From Cytobacillus oceanisediminis 2691 (GTDB taxonomy: Bacteria; Bacillota; Bacilli; Bacillales; Cytobacillaceae), in the NCBI RefSeq assembly GCF_000294775.2, contig NZ_CP015506.1:4067501-4131500 (forward strand): a stretch of 64,000 nt of DNA, written 5' to 3'. Below are positions 37,158 to 45,950 of the stretch, one piece after another. Each line of letters starts with the position of its first letter. Positions within the stretch are counted from its first letter, which is position 1. The translations under genes and the position numbers were made by a program. A model generated the notes under the pieces. It was given only the letters and a program-made list of their open reading frames with translations. It was not told the DNA's origin and ran no database searches.

Positions 37158-39100
37158 GTCGAGTAGAAGGGAGCCTTTCTACCTTGCGGTAAATTGTACT
37201 CCTCCCCCCTCACAGAACCGTGCTTGCGCTATTAACGCACACGGCTCCTCCTAGTTATCATTTACAGAATGTAGTTAATCTCTTTTCTAAGTTCATAGAT
37301 ATTCACTTTGATTCTTGGTGAAGGTAGTGGATATTTATTAAGAAAGAGCCTGAATTTATTCCATGTAAAGGATTTCCTTTGACTTCTTCTGTTTAGCCAT
37401 TTAAATAGTAAGCGCTGGATTTTCTCTTTAAAGTTGTTAACAGTTTGGGTGTTATCAGTGATGCAATAATAGTTGTAATAACCTATTAGTGAGCGTTTAA
37501 ATCTATCCATAATCATATGAATATCTTTATTCCTATTATTCTTCAGCCATTCTTTCGTTTCTTTTAGTTTACCTTGAACTTTCCTCCTGCTGGTTTTCCG
37601 CTTTACTCGGAAATTACCCTGTTTACTTACGCCACAATAGTGGGTAAACCCGAGGAAATCAAAGGTGTCTGGTTTGCCAGTCCCGTCACGTTTTGCATTC
37701 TTTTCCGCAAACCGTCCGAAGGGAATTATTTTAGTTTTATCCTCGGCTATTTCCAGGTTAAATTTCTTTAATCTCGCTTTTAATGAATGGAAGAATTGCT
37801 GGGCTTCACTTTTATTCTGAAAACAACAAACAAAATCATCTGCGTATCTAACTATATATGCTTGGCCTTTACATTGTTTCCTAACCACTTTTTCAAACCA
37901 TAGATCAAGAACATAATGGAGATAGACATTGGCTAATATCGGAGATATCACTCCACCTTGCGGTGTACCATTGTCTGTCTTGTATTTCTTACCTTCCTCC
38001 ATATATCCACCTTTAAGAAACCTGCTGATTATTCTCAGTAGGTTAGGGTCAGTGATTCGGAGTTTCAAGAATTCCATCATCCATTTGTGGTCAACGTTAT
38101 CAAAGAATCCTTTAATATCTACATCGACTACATAGCTTACTGCTCTCTTCTCAATATATTGATTCAGTATTTTCAGCGCATCGTGGCAGTTTCTATTTGG
38201 ACGGAACCCAAATGAGCAGTCTAAAAAGTCATTTTCATAGATGGCATTTAGTATTTTCGTAATGCCCTTTTGAACAATTTTATCTTCATGTTCCGGTATT
38301 CCCAATGGTCTCATCTTGTTTGAGTTGAGCTTTGGGATATACATTCGTCTTACTGGAACAGGACGGTAACTTTTGCTTTTAAGCCTACTTACTAAATCCT
38401 CTATGTTTTCTTCTAGGCTGTCACTGTATTGTTCTTTTGTCGTTCCGTTGATACCAGTTGCCTTTTTATTAGGCAATTCATGATGACACTGAGTTAAAGA
38501 TTGCTCATTCAATAAATGTGCAAGAGAGGTAAACTTCATTTTAGGCTCAGATTTTGCTAATTCTGCTATCCTTAGTAGTTTTGTTTCCATTTATTATTCC
38601 TACCTCTGTGTGTAGTAAATGTGTCCCTAGTAAGGGTGATAACTGGTAGCTAGCCTTCCCTCCATCGGCATTACCCAACTTCATTGGTACTACGCTGCTA
38701 TCCGACTCCCTACCATCGGCATTTGGTTTCCTTGCTTGTTATCGCTTGTAGACCATACTCTTCAGAAGAAAAGACCGGTAGGGTCTCCCGAGTTGCCGTA
38801 TCATATCAATGTGTAACGTGCCAAGGTCTCTGACTCCAGAGAGGTCTTACCCTTCTTGCCTTTGACAAAGGATAAAATGTAGCTTTCTGCACGCAGGTAA
38901 GGCATCAGCCCTCTCGATTTACAAACGTTTATGGAGCTCAATCCCTTCAACCATATGGCTTTCGGCCCGCCACCTAACTGTCTACGCTTAAAGACTAAAG
39001 TTACCTTTAGCCCTCCAAGACTCGCTACGAGCGAATGGCTAGTTCTTACTCGGCGGGAATCCCACCCGCTATATGATACGACCTACGCTCGGCCGCACAC
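37158..39100 (-). mobile_element. group II intron
   Basis: A minus-strand intron of about 1.94 kb. The 5' end begins GTGTGCGGCC near 39,100. The reverse transcriptase gene sits in domain IV. Downstream of it, domain V (GAGCCGTGTGCG ... GCACGGTTC, about 37,209-37,246) forms the expected hairpin with the AGC of the catalytic triad. A domain VI-like hairpin ends near 37,158 with CTACTCGAC. It is inserted between genes, not inside one. Boundaries are estimates to within a few bases. Confidence 0.75.
37262..38590 (-). CDS. ltrA: group II intron reverse transcriptase/maturase
   Basis: A 442-residue protein with reverse transcriptase motifs in order: RMYIPKLNSNKMRPLGIP (about 80-97), FGFRPNRNCHDAL, VVDVDIKGFFDNVDH, GTPQGGVISPILANVYL and the catalytic YADD (about 250). 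A maturase (X) domain follows (SLIGYYNYYCI). There is no HNH endonuclease domain. It splices the host intron and copies it into new DNA sites. The reading frame is intact, so the intron may be mobile. Confidence 0.93.
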   Translation of the reverse strand: METKLLRIAELAKSEPKMKFTSLAHLLNEQSLTQCHHELPNKKATGINGTTKEQYSDSLEENIEDLVSRLKSKSYRPVPVRRMYIPKLNSNKMRPLGIPEHEDKIVQKGITKILNAIYENDFLDCSFGFRPNRNCHDALKILNQYIEKRAVSYVVDVDIKGFFDNVDHKWMMEFLKLRITDPNLLRIISRFLKGGYMEEGKKYKTDNGTPQGGVISPILANVYLHYVLDLWFEKVVRKQCKGQAYIVRYADDFVCCFQNKSEAQQFFHSLKARLKKFNLEIAEDKTKIIPFGRFAEKNAKRDGTGKPDTFDFLGFTHYCGVSKQGNFRVKRKTSRRKVQGKLKETKEWLKNNRNKDIHMIMDRFKRSLIGYYNYYCITDNTQTVNNFKEKIQRLLFKWLNRRSQRKSFTWNKFRLFLNKYPLPSPRIKVNIYELRKEINYIL

Positions 39101-39200
39101 CTGACCCGTTTGTAGAATAAGAAAAGTACTGTCTGGAATGGCAGTACAATTTCAACTAAGCACCATTTAGTTAAAGTACATTTCTTGCTTTTTCTTACTC
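38591..39200. other. 5' structural domains of the group II intron and its upstream flank
   Basis: The stretch 38,591-39,100 has no open frame but is GC-richer than its surroundings and full of short inverted repeats, as expected for intron domains I-III. Bases 39,101-39,200 are the upstream flank. Confidence 0.6.
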
Positions 39201-39647
39201 TTATTGACCATTTCTTTGTATTACTGAAATGCTTGGAGGTTCAGTCGATATTACATCAATTATGTGATTTAAGGCATTTATCCCATAGTGTTTGAACGGT
39301 CCAGGATAAATTTCGTCTGCTATGGTGCCGACTTCAATAAAGTTAAGATATCGGGATTTTGAATACAGAGAAAAAACCCTTCCTTCATAATGCTCGTACG
39401 CATCTATTGTAGTAAAACTCTCATTTCTAACTGAGTAAGCAATGTACCAATCAAATTTAAGTCGAATAATGGGGAGTGTTTCGTCCACATCTATGGAGCC
39501 ATAAGATGAAGAAGTATCATTTTCACAGACTAGAATATCATTTCTTATACAACGGTCAATATCGATGATTAACGTGTTATCCTCGGGTTCGAATATTGAG
39601 TTTAAGTAAATATAACCTTGATATTGAAGTAGTTCAGAGTAATTCAT
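39201..39647 (-). CDS. unknown 148-residue protein
   Basis: A soluble, acidic protein (YQGYIYLNSIFEPEDNTLIIDID near the start). ATG 39,647 is preceded by AGGAAAGGGG. It resembles the small immunity-like proteins of Bacillus accessory regions, without a nameable family. It heads, or follows, a run of similar small genes (39.2-41.2 kb). Confidence 0.58.
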   Translation of the reverse strand: MNYSELLQYQGYIYLNSIFEPEDNTLIIDIDRCIRNDILVCENDTSSSYGSIDVDETLPIIRLKFDWYIAYSVRNESFTTIDAYEHYEGRVFSLYSKSRYLNFIEVGTIADEIYPGPFKHYGINALNHIIDVISTEPPSISVIQRNGQ

Positions 39648-39743
39648 ATAAACCCCTTTCCTAAACGAACCTTCCTCTTTATCCGAATAAAGTGCCGCCT
39701 GGTTGTTAGCATACTCTGGACTCTTACACCAGTGGAATATATG

Positions 39744-40214
39744 TTATGACTTTAAAAAGATTTCAGCCTCATTCTTTATCCTTAAAATTACATCGTCTTC
39801 ATTAAAATCTCTCGCTGCATAATCATAATCTAGCCTATCAATCATTTCATTAAGTTCGAACCAAGTATATAATTCGTCTGGATAATCCAATTCCATAGCA
39901 ACAATTTGAAAAATCATATTCGTTAAATCGAAAATCTCTTTGTGGTCATTAACTTGTATTATTCTATCTGCTAAAAGACCTATGTAGGCTCTTGCACATA
40001 CCTCAAAGATTGGCTCCTTTATTCCCAACTCAATTATAGCTCTATTAAAGTACACCTCAACTTCAAAAATATTATCATTGGAGGTAAATGAAGAGAGGAT
40101 TGGTATCGATGGTGATGTTACGCTTCTTTCTAATAAACTGTGTGACCAATTTACATAATCCTCAGTTGAAACTGTTCCCTTTCGAATTTTATAAAATAAA
40201 ACATTAGTTTCCAC
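39744..40214 (-). CDS. unknown 156-residue helical protein
   Basis: The frame is open to 40,313, but GTG 40,214 has GGAGGTGATG 6 bp upstream and is the better start. The product is soluble and helix-rich (WSHSLLERSVTSPSIPIL, then long acidic helices). I cannot assign a family. It precedes, in transcription order, the 148-residue gene and follows the DUF3916 gene, so these three may be co-transcribed. Confidence 0.6.
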   Translation of the reverse strand: METNVLFYKIRKGTVSTEDYVNWSHSLLERSVTSPSIPILSSFTSNDNIFEVEVYFNRAIIELGIKEPIFEVCARAYIGLLADRIIQVNDHKEIFDLTNMIFQIVAMELDYPDELYTWFELNEMIDRLDYDYAARDFNEDDVILRIKNEAEIFLKS

Positions 40215-40345
40215 TTCATCACCTCCAATAAACATTCTTTTCAGAACCTTAAATCCTTTTTGCATAAAGCTGCCTGATAAGGAATTCAATAATAAAAAGC
40301 GATAATTGTCCATGATTAGGGCACCCGATAGTCCAAGAAAGTGTC

Positions 40346-40852
40346 TTACAACTCACCAATAAACCAGATTTCTCCAGAATGAACTTCTCCTTCTTCTTCA
40401 GTAATTACTTCGTTAAAGCCTTTAACATATAAATATTCTGGGATTTGTATTCTCCATTCACTTTCAAAATTCCTATCTTTAGTAATGGAAATCCACTTCT
40501 GATATTGGTCATTCCTCTCAAAGAAACCTTCAAAGTATGAATTACCGGAAAACACTATAATTTGCGAGTCCCATAACCTTTGGAAATCTATTGCAACAAC
40601 CACACGAGTTTTTTCGGAAGTGATTGGCTTTATTTTAATCAAGTGTTCAGCTCTAGATATGAGAGTTTCAATACATATCTTTTTTACCTCGAAGGGTGTT
40701 TTACTTGAAGAAATAAAATCTTGTGCAACAGGCAAGTGAAGATGCCAATATCCGTTATAAAAATCTGAAGGGAACTCGATTGTTTCTTGTACAATTCTGT
40801 TAACCATATTTTTTGTTTTTCGTTTTAAACCTCGTATTTTTTTATCACGCAT
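40346..40852 (-). CDS. DUF3916 family protein
   Basis: A 168-residue protein that I recognise as DUF3916-like: basic start (KKIRGLKRKTKN), NGYWHLHLPVAQDFI near 34-48, and RVVVAIDFQRLWDSQIIVF near 83-101. The family is found in Firmicutes and has no known function. Complete in length. Confidence 0.75.
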   Translation of the reverse strand: MRDKKIRGLKRKTKNMVNRIVQETIEFPSDFYNGYWHLHLPVAQDFISSSKTPFEVKKICIETLISRAEHLIKIKPITSEKTRVVVAIDFQRLWDSQIIVFSGNSYFEGFFERNDQYQKWISITKDRNFESEWRIQIPEYLYVKGFNEVITEEEGEVHSGEIWFIGEL

Positions 40853-41005
40853 TCATTAACTCCTTATTTGTTTTATTATACTGTTCTTCCACTAAACTGC
40901 CTTTTGGTTGAATAACAAATAGGGAATCGCCAAAGGACTCCCATCTTAAACAAAAGCCCCCGTCGAAAAGTGTTATTGAACATCATCTGATTATGTCCGG
41001 TTTCC

Positions 41006-41200
41006 TTATCCTATTACAATACTATATGAAATATTAAGTTTATCCGAAACCCAAGCTTGAAAAATCCTATCTATTTCTATTTTTAGTGCTTCATCATCCA
41101 TATCCTCATCAATACCTAATTCTTTAAGAGTAAATGTTTCTGTAGCCTCTGTACCTTCAAATTTTGTACTACTGAATGAAAAAGTAACTTTCTTACACAT
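41006..41200 (-). CDS. unknown small acidic protein
   Basis: A 64-residue protein (KKVTFSFSSTKFEG, then an acidic helix IDEDMDDEAL). The frame is open to 41,236, but ATG 41,200 with AGGAAAAG upstream is the likelier start. It resembles small phage-type DUF7167-like proteins; assignment uncertain. Confidence 0.55.
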   Translation of the reverse strand: MCKKVTFSFSSTKFEGTEATETFTLKELGIDEDMDDEALKIEIDRIFQAWVSDKLNISYSIVIG

Positions 41201-41374
41201 TGGTTCTTTTCCTATTTTAACTCTGAATAAATTCACCTTTATTACAGTTTACAGTTTTCCTTCTTATTGCACTATACTGCATCGTTAGCACAAAAAGCGG
41301 CTGTCCATTTAAGAACAATCGCCCTTCCTTTATTCATTTGGCTCTGTTAAATAATATTGTTGATATTAAATTAA

Positions 41375-41405
41375 AATCAAGGACCTCAAAAAAAGGTCCT
41401 TGATT
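41375..41405 (-). terminator. terminator of the HAD gene
   Basis: The perfect 12-bp stem AATCAAGGACCT / AGGTCCTTGATT lies just after the HAD stop codon. Confidence 0.75.
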
Positions 41406-41422
41406 ATTGAAGAAAAGTACCT

Positions 41423-42007
41423 TTAGCTTAATAACTGAAGTCCGACTTTTTCAATCCATTCACCTTTACCATCTGCAAGTAAAGTATTCCAACCTAGATT
41501 TTTTGCTTCAATCAGATTTTTCTTTTGGTCATCAACGAATAACACATTATCCTTGCCGTTAAAGTAGGAATTAACTTTTAAGTATATTTCGACTTTTGGT
41601 TTACAATATCCCACATCACCAGAAATAGTTATACTTTTTATGTAGTCTTCATAGGGCCTGATTATATGTTCCACCCATTCTTTGCGATGATTACTTAACA
41701 AATGGATATCAGCATACTTACTCCATTTAATGATTTCTTCAAGAGCAGGCAATGGTTTAATCAATGATAATAATTTATTTTTGGCATACTCTTTATTAAT
41801 TGTTGGAAACCTTTTTATCAACCTAGCCCAAAATTGTACTTCTTCAATTTTTCCTGTCCATAACTCTTCACGAACTTCCTTTCTAAACTTAATTAAGTCA
41901 TCGCATGAAACCTCAAATCTTGAAGATAAATCTTCCCAAAATATCGGGGAAAAGTTAGTTGCAATTACTCCTGCAATATCTAAAATTAAGATGGGTTTTG
42001 GGCTCAC
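41423..42007 (-). CDS. HAD-IA family hydrolase
   Basis: A 194-residue protein with the HAD cap layout. Motif I reads ILILDIAGVIATN (the second aspartate of DxD is replaced by A-G, as LDIAGV). Motif II is LLSNHRKEW, and motifs III and IV are GYCKPKVEIYL and LFVDDQKKN. The missing second Asp is unusual and may reduce phosphatase activity. The GTG start at 42,007 is supported by AAGGAGGTTG. Confidence 0.85.
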   Translation of the reverse strand: MSPKPILILDIAGVIATNFSPIFWEDLSSRFEVSCDDLIKFRKEVREELWTGKIEEVQFWARLIKRFPTINKEYAKNKLLSLIKPLPALEEIIKWSKYADIHLLSNHRKEWVEHIIRPYEDYIKSITISGDVGYCKPKVEIYLKVNSYFNGKDNVLFVDDQKKNLIEAKNLGWNTLLADGKGEWIEKVGLQLLS

Positions 42008-42434
42008 CTATTTCAACCTCCTTTCCATCAATCTAAGTTTAATTAATGCTCTAACCCTTTATCTTTTGCATAGGTTTTGAAGGCTCGCCACGCATTAGTA
42101 CAGAGGACATTGGAATTGGTTAGCTTTGAGTCGATTGCTTTCTCTAAGCGGGCTTTTACACGCTAGACACGCTAGAAAGGCATAATAAATACATGTACGA
42201 ACATAAAAGTTTAAAGTTTCAAAATATTCCAACACAAAAGGGGAATAGTCCTTTTTACTAATCTGCTTCTTAGCTTAAAAAGGAATTTAACGATAAAGGC
42301 GGTTAATCCTTCCTGGATAAACACACCCGTTTATTTAATTACATTTCTTCACAAACTTACTAGAGAAATGCTGTCCCCTATTGTTGAATATGAAAAACCG
42401 CCGGTTTTTTGGCAGCTCTTTTTTTCATCATCAG
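42008..42434. other. intergenic region with a dispersed repeat
   Basis: It contains the first copy (42,176-42,258) of an about 83-bp repeat also found at 45,690. A short palindrome AAAACCGCCGGTTTT (42,395) may end the lipoprotein transcript. Confidence 0.5.
42176..42258. repeat. dispersed repeat, copy 1
   Basis: It starts AAAGGCATAATAAATACAT and continues with AAGTTTCAAAA and AAAAGG blocks in the same order and spacing as 45,690-45,774. Confidence 0.6.
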
Positions 42435-43070
42435 TTAATTTTTCAAGTATTGTATACCTGCTTCACTATCTTTTACAAAGACCTCCATACTGCCAATCAT
42501 TTTTTCATTCACAAATACCTCTAGTTCCCACATTCCCGATTCCGGGAAAGATATTGAAGTTGAGGCTATTGATGCAGGAGTAATTTCATTCTTTATTGCG
42601 GAATTGAATGAATTATTATCATTTAATGGCAATGGTTTATATTTTCTAGGTAAATCTTTTATTGATTTTATTTTATTAATAATTTTTCCTTTGGATATAA
42701 AGTCTTGTCCTGTCTCTTGATTCTTCCCTCTTATCTTTAGATTTCCCGTAAGCTGCTGGTTATCGGATTTCCAAAAAAGCCAATCCAATTGAATGTCTTT
42801 CCCTTTTATCAACGGTATATCCAAAAAACCAAACTTACCTCTTTCTCCTCTTACCTCATAAAGCATCAATACACCTTTTACTTTTTCATTTATTGTAAAA
42901 GTAGGTGTTTGCTCTGATGGATTACCAGGAGGAATTTTAATAGAGTCGCTTTTTTTGACATCTTCTTCATAAGTTGGCTCTTTAGCTTTTACAAATTTTG
43001 CATTACTTTCTTCAAACGAACAACCAGTAAGCAGCAGTAAGCAAATTCCAAATACATAAAATAACCTCAT
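42435..43070 (-). CDS. putative lipoprotein
   Basis: A 211-residue exported protein. The short signal peptide (RLFYVFGICLLLL) ends in the lipobox LTGC at about residue 16. A linker and a beta-rich domain of unknown family follow. ATG 43,070 with AAAGGAG 5 bp before it is preferred over the in-frame ATG 15 bp upstream. Function unknown. Confidence 0.8.
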   Translation of the reverse strand: MRLFYVFGICLLLLTGCSFEESNAKFVKAKEPTYEEDVKKSDSIKIPPGNPSEQTPTFTINEKVKGVLMLYEVRGERGKFGFLDIPLIKGKDIQLDWLFWKSDNQQLTGNLKIRGKNQETGQDFISKGKIINKIKSIKDLPRKYKPLPLNDNNSFNSAIKNEITPASIASTSISFPESGMWELEVFVNEKMIGSMEVFVKDSEAGIQYLKN

Positions 43071-43203
43071 ATTTACTCCTTTCATTCAGGTGCTTTTCTT
43101 TTATATATAATAGACGTTTAATCCCTATCTTCGTTTCAATTTTATGTAAAAAAAGTGAATATATACAATCTCTTCTTCAGCTAAGATGCTCCTTTTGACA
43201 ATA

Positions 43204-43235
43204 AAAAAAACTGCCAAACGACAGCCTAAACATTA
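43204..43235 (-). terminator. terminator after the DUF5316 unit
   Basis: The stem CTGTC / GGCAG is followed by eight T on the minus strand, directly after the small coupled gene at 43,226. Confidence 0.65.
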
Positions 43236-43357
43236 TCTCTTGCATTTGGTAGCTTAATAAGTAAATTAACTAAAAATTGTAACTTTTCTCTCGATTCTTT
43301 CAGCTCTAGATATAAGTTATTGAACCCCTGAAATACTTTGACAGTCTCCTCTATCAA
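43226..43357 (-). CDS. small helical protein coupled to the DUF5316 gene
   Basis: A 43-residue frame found by hand. Its TTG start (43,357) overlaps the TGA of the DUF5316 gene (TTGA), a usual form of translational coupling, and it ends at the terminator. The product is one amphipathic helix (FNNLYLELKESREKLQFLV). No family known. Confidence 0.5.
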   Translation of the reverse strand: MIEETVKVFQGFNNLYLELKESREKLQFLVNLLIKLPNARDNV

Positions 43358-43641
43358 GAAATTAATGTCAACAAGATAGCAACTAAAAAATTGGGTGCTC
43401 CAAATACCACAAAAGAAAGCATTCTATTGTACCTTTTTTGCCTTTCAGAACTTGTTTCAGTAGCAAAATTAGCTCTGATTCTATCACCACTTATAAAAAC
43501 TCCCGAAAGTAATCCTGCTATTAAAAGGCAACCTAATCCTATACCGCCTGAAATTAAAATAAACGCATCCAAATTTGTAGAAAAACCAAAGAGAAAAAGG
43601 AAAAATGATAGTAAAATACCAAGCAAAAAACTTTTTTTCAC
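43354..43641 (-). CDS. DUF5316 family membrane protein
   Basis: A 95-residue protein with three hydrophobic segments (residues 4-21, 26-47, 74-94). A conserved-looking GDRIRANFATET loop is typical of the small DUF5316 family of Bacillus. Function unknown. It starts at ATG 43,641 behind AAGGAGATG. Confidence 0.75.
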   Translation of the reverse strand: MKKSFLLGILLSFFLFLFGFSTNLDAFILISGGIGLGCLLIAGLLSGVFISGDRIRANFATETSSERQKRYNRMLSFVVFGAPNFLVAILLTLIS

Positions 43642-43834
43642 TTTTTAACATCTCCTTTTTCACTATATATACGGAACAACACCCTAAAGGTTTCATGATA
43701 ATAAAAATAAACTACACTTAAAATAATTATTTTTTTTATTAAACAATCCCCGTTTGTTCAATAAGGATATCAATAAAAACCTATTTCCATTTGGGTCAAG
43801 GCAAAGGGTTTACTAAGTAATTTCACCGACATTC

Positions 43835-44274
43835 TTATAACTTTACCATCCATTTCAGCCTGATTTTTTTCATCCCGTTTTTCTCATAAAATGCTAACGC
43901 ATTTTGGTTACTTGTTGAAACTCGAAGATGATATTCCTTAAGGTTACTGGCTTTAAAGAATTTAAGTGCATAATCGTGGAGTTTAAATCCTAGTCCCATT
44001 CCACGTTTTTCTGGAATAAGATAATATAAGTTAACATATCCAATTTCTTTTCCATCATATTGTTTCACTGTCAACTCAAGTTAACCAATTGGTTCATCGT
44101 TTTCAAACCCTAATACAAAGCCATTTGGATATTTTGTCGACTGTCGTTTTAACCAATTTAAATATTCTTGTTCCTCACCAAAGTCCTTATCCGAACCAAA
44201 GCTAACCACAAAAGAGTCTCTGCGAAAAGAAATTACATACTTTTGATGCTGGTGTATATCGGTATGAAATCCAT
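43835..44274 (-). pseudogene. GNAT acetyltransferase gene with an in-frame stop and a frameshift
   Basis: The intact part (43,835-44,074) holds the acetyl-CoA loop (LIPEKRGMGLG) and the C-terminal ALAFYEKNGM motif. The same frame continues upstream through TAA at 44,080 into WLKRQSTKYPNGFVLGFENDEPIG. In place of the stop a Q would give the usual GQLEL of the family, so CAA to TAA is likely. The start ATG 44,274 behind GGGGAG is in another phase, needing one indel near 44,248. The gene is dead. Confidence 0.78.
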
Positions 44275-44330
44275 AATCTCCCCACCTTCTATTGTAAAAA
44301 CGTCTGTAATCGCTATGAAAAATGCCACTC

Positions 44331-44365
44331 CTTCTTCAACAAACCTGCCCCTTTTGTTGAAGAAG
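44331..44365. repeat. intergenic perfect hairpin
   Basis: CTTCTTCAACAAA pairs with TTTGTTGAAGAAG around the loop CCTGCCCC(T). It can form on either strand. A related, shorter hairpin (GTCCCTTTT / AAAAGGGAC) lies at 45,183-45,204. Confidence 0.7.
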
Positions 44366-44446
44366 AATTGCATCTGAGATGGTGCACTTGAGTTCCTGGC
44401 AGCCGTATTTTAAATAAATGCACCAGTTAGTTTAAGAAGAATTGAG

Positions 44447-45118
44447 TTAATAAATATATCTAAAATTCTCATGTTTCCCATACTTGATAAAAGTTTTAAA
44501 TTCTTCTCCATCATTTTTATCCTTTAACAAAGCATCCATCTTATCATCTTTAATATTGTAATGTCTCTTATTTAGAAAGCCTGCACTTCGGATTGTTGGA
44601 TGGTCTAAAATTGGTGATAAGTCACCATCTAACACATTAGTATTAACAAATCTAAAATCAATTAGGTTAGGAAAATGATATAAAAAATTCAAATTCTCAA
44701 GGTTACCACAAGAGTTAAGGCGCAGAACCCGAAGATTTTTCAGAGAGAATAATTCTTCATTCGGTACAAATTTCTTTGATTGGTTAATATGTAAATGTTC
44801 TAGCGTATCGGATAATCCAGACAAACCAAAATCATTATGTAATTTAGTACAGTAATGTAATTCAAAACGCTTTAATTTATTCATTTTTTCTATTCCAAGG
44901 AAATCTTGTAAATTGGACCAGTTTAATTCTAGATAGAGGAGATTTTTAGGAATACCAACAAAGCTGCCTAGCTTATTCTTTTTATGATGCCAAAGAGTTA
45001 AATACTCAATGTTTTCAAGCTCCATCTCATTAAATACATCTTCTTTTAAGTTAAAGTAAGCCTGAAGTTTTTCTGGTATTTGTTCAAACCAAATCGTATT
45101 ATCTCTCCAGTTATCCAT
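44447..45118 (-). CDS. leucine-rich-repeat-like protein
   Basis: A 223-residue soluble protein with four to six irregular LRR units (LLYLELNWSNLQDF, LKRFELHYCTKL, LEHLHINQS, LRVLRLNSCGNLENL) spaced by about 22-24 residues. It is short for an LRR protein and has no other domain. It is likely a protein-binding module; partners are unknown. ATG 45,118 is preceded by AGGAGCG. Confidence 0.72.
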   Translation of the reverse strand: MDNWRDNTIWFEQIPEKLQAYFNLKEDVFNEMELENIEYLTLWHHKKNKLGSFVGIPKNLLYLELNWSNLQDFLGIEKMNKLKRFELHYCTKLHNDFGLSGLSDTLEHLHINQSKKFVPNEELFSLKNLRVLRLNSCGNLENLNFLYHFPNLIDFRFVNTNVLDGDLSPILDHPTIRSAGFLNKRHYNIKDDKMDALLKDKNDGEEFKTFIKYGKHENFRYIY

Positions 45119-45182
45119 TTTGAATCGCTCCTATATTCCTATTAGTTCTTTTATCTTATCATTTGGACTTATTTAACTAACT

Positions 45183-45204
45183 GTCCCTTTTGTTGAAAAG
45201 GGAC
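45183..45204 (-). terminator. possible terminator hairpin
   Basis: The stem GTCCCTTTT / AAAAGGGAC lies in the short gap upstream of the LRR gene and downstream of the 114-residue gene region. The T run is weak. Confidence 0.4.
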
Positions 45205-45253
45205 AAGACCGACTGAAACAGCAGCCGGTTCTAAAACCCGTTAGTTCAATTAT

Positions 45254-45598
45254 TTACTTTCCCATTTTAGCGTTGTTGTATGCTTCTTTAATCAATGGAT
45301 ATATTGTTTTAAAATTGTATACTAAATCATCTATTGTTTTTATTGGTTTAACGAACCCCACATTATATACTCCCCATCTGATTCTTTCTGGTTCAATACA
45401 TGTAGATATATATGGCTTTTCAGACACTTCCCATATTATACCTGCCCTGCTACCATTAGGTGCTTGAACAAATCCATCTCCAAACGTACAGCCTACTTCT
45501 TCATCGAAATCAAAGTGGTCACTGATTTCTCCATAGATAAACCCGTCAATATCTGTTTCTATTACCAAGGGAAAACCATTATAGACTCGGTGTTTCAT
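45254..45598 (-). CDS. unknown 114-residue protein
   Basis: A soluble alpha-beta protein (GFIYGEISDHFDFDEEVG near the middle). ATG 45,598 follows a weak site. It resembles immunity-type proteins in size and composition, but no family can be named. Confidence 0.55.
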   Translation of the reverse strand: MKHRVYNGFPLVIETDIDGFIYGEISDHFDFDEEVGCTFGDGFVQAPNGSRAGIIWEVSEKPYISTCIEPERIRWGVYNVGFVKPIKTIDDLVYNFKTIYPLIKEAYNNAKMGK

Positions 45599-45950
45599 AT
45601 AAATCCACTCGCTTTTTCAAATATTTCCTGTCTTAATAACATTCCACTATAAGGCTGCAGCTCCTTCTTCCACTATCAAACCTAGCTATAAAGGCATAAT
45701 AAATACATATACAAATTTAAGAACCTGAAGTTTCAAAACATTCAAGAAACCAAAAGGAGAAGTAATCATTTTTATGTTATCCTGCCCGGTTAATTTATGT
45801 ACTATCATTTACATTACATGTTTTGGGTTTACACAAATACCCATTTCACTTGTTTAATTGATAAAATCAGTAATTGGAAACTGTAGGTGTTTTGTTATGC
45901 TGTTATTATCTTCTCCCTAGTATTAAAACTACTTAGTAAAACAAACATAA
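45599..45950. other. intergenic region with a dispersed repeat
   Basis: It contains repeat copy 2 (45,690-45,774). No gene seen. Confidence 0.45.
45690..45774. repeat. dispersed repeat, copy 2
   Basis: It matches 42,176-42,258 in order: AAAGGCATAATAAATACAT, then GAAGTTTCAAAAC and CCAAAAGG blocks. Confidence 0.6.

Noticed and set aside
37262-38590. Retron or defence-type reverse transcriptase
   Set aside because: The protein has a maturase domain and is followed by a typical group II domain V, so it is an intron.
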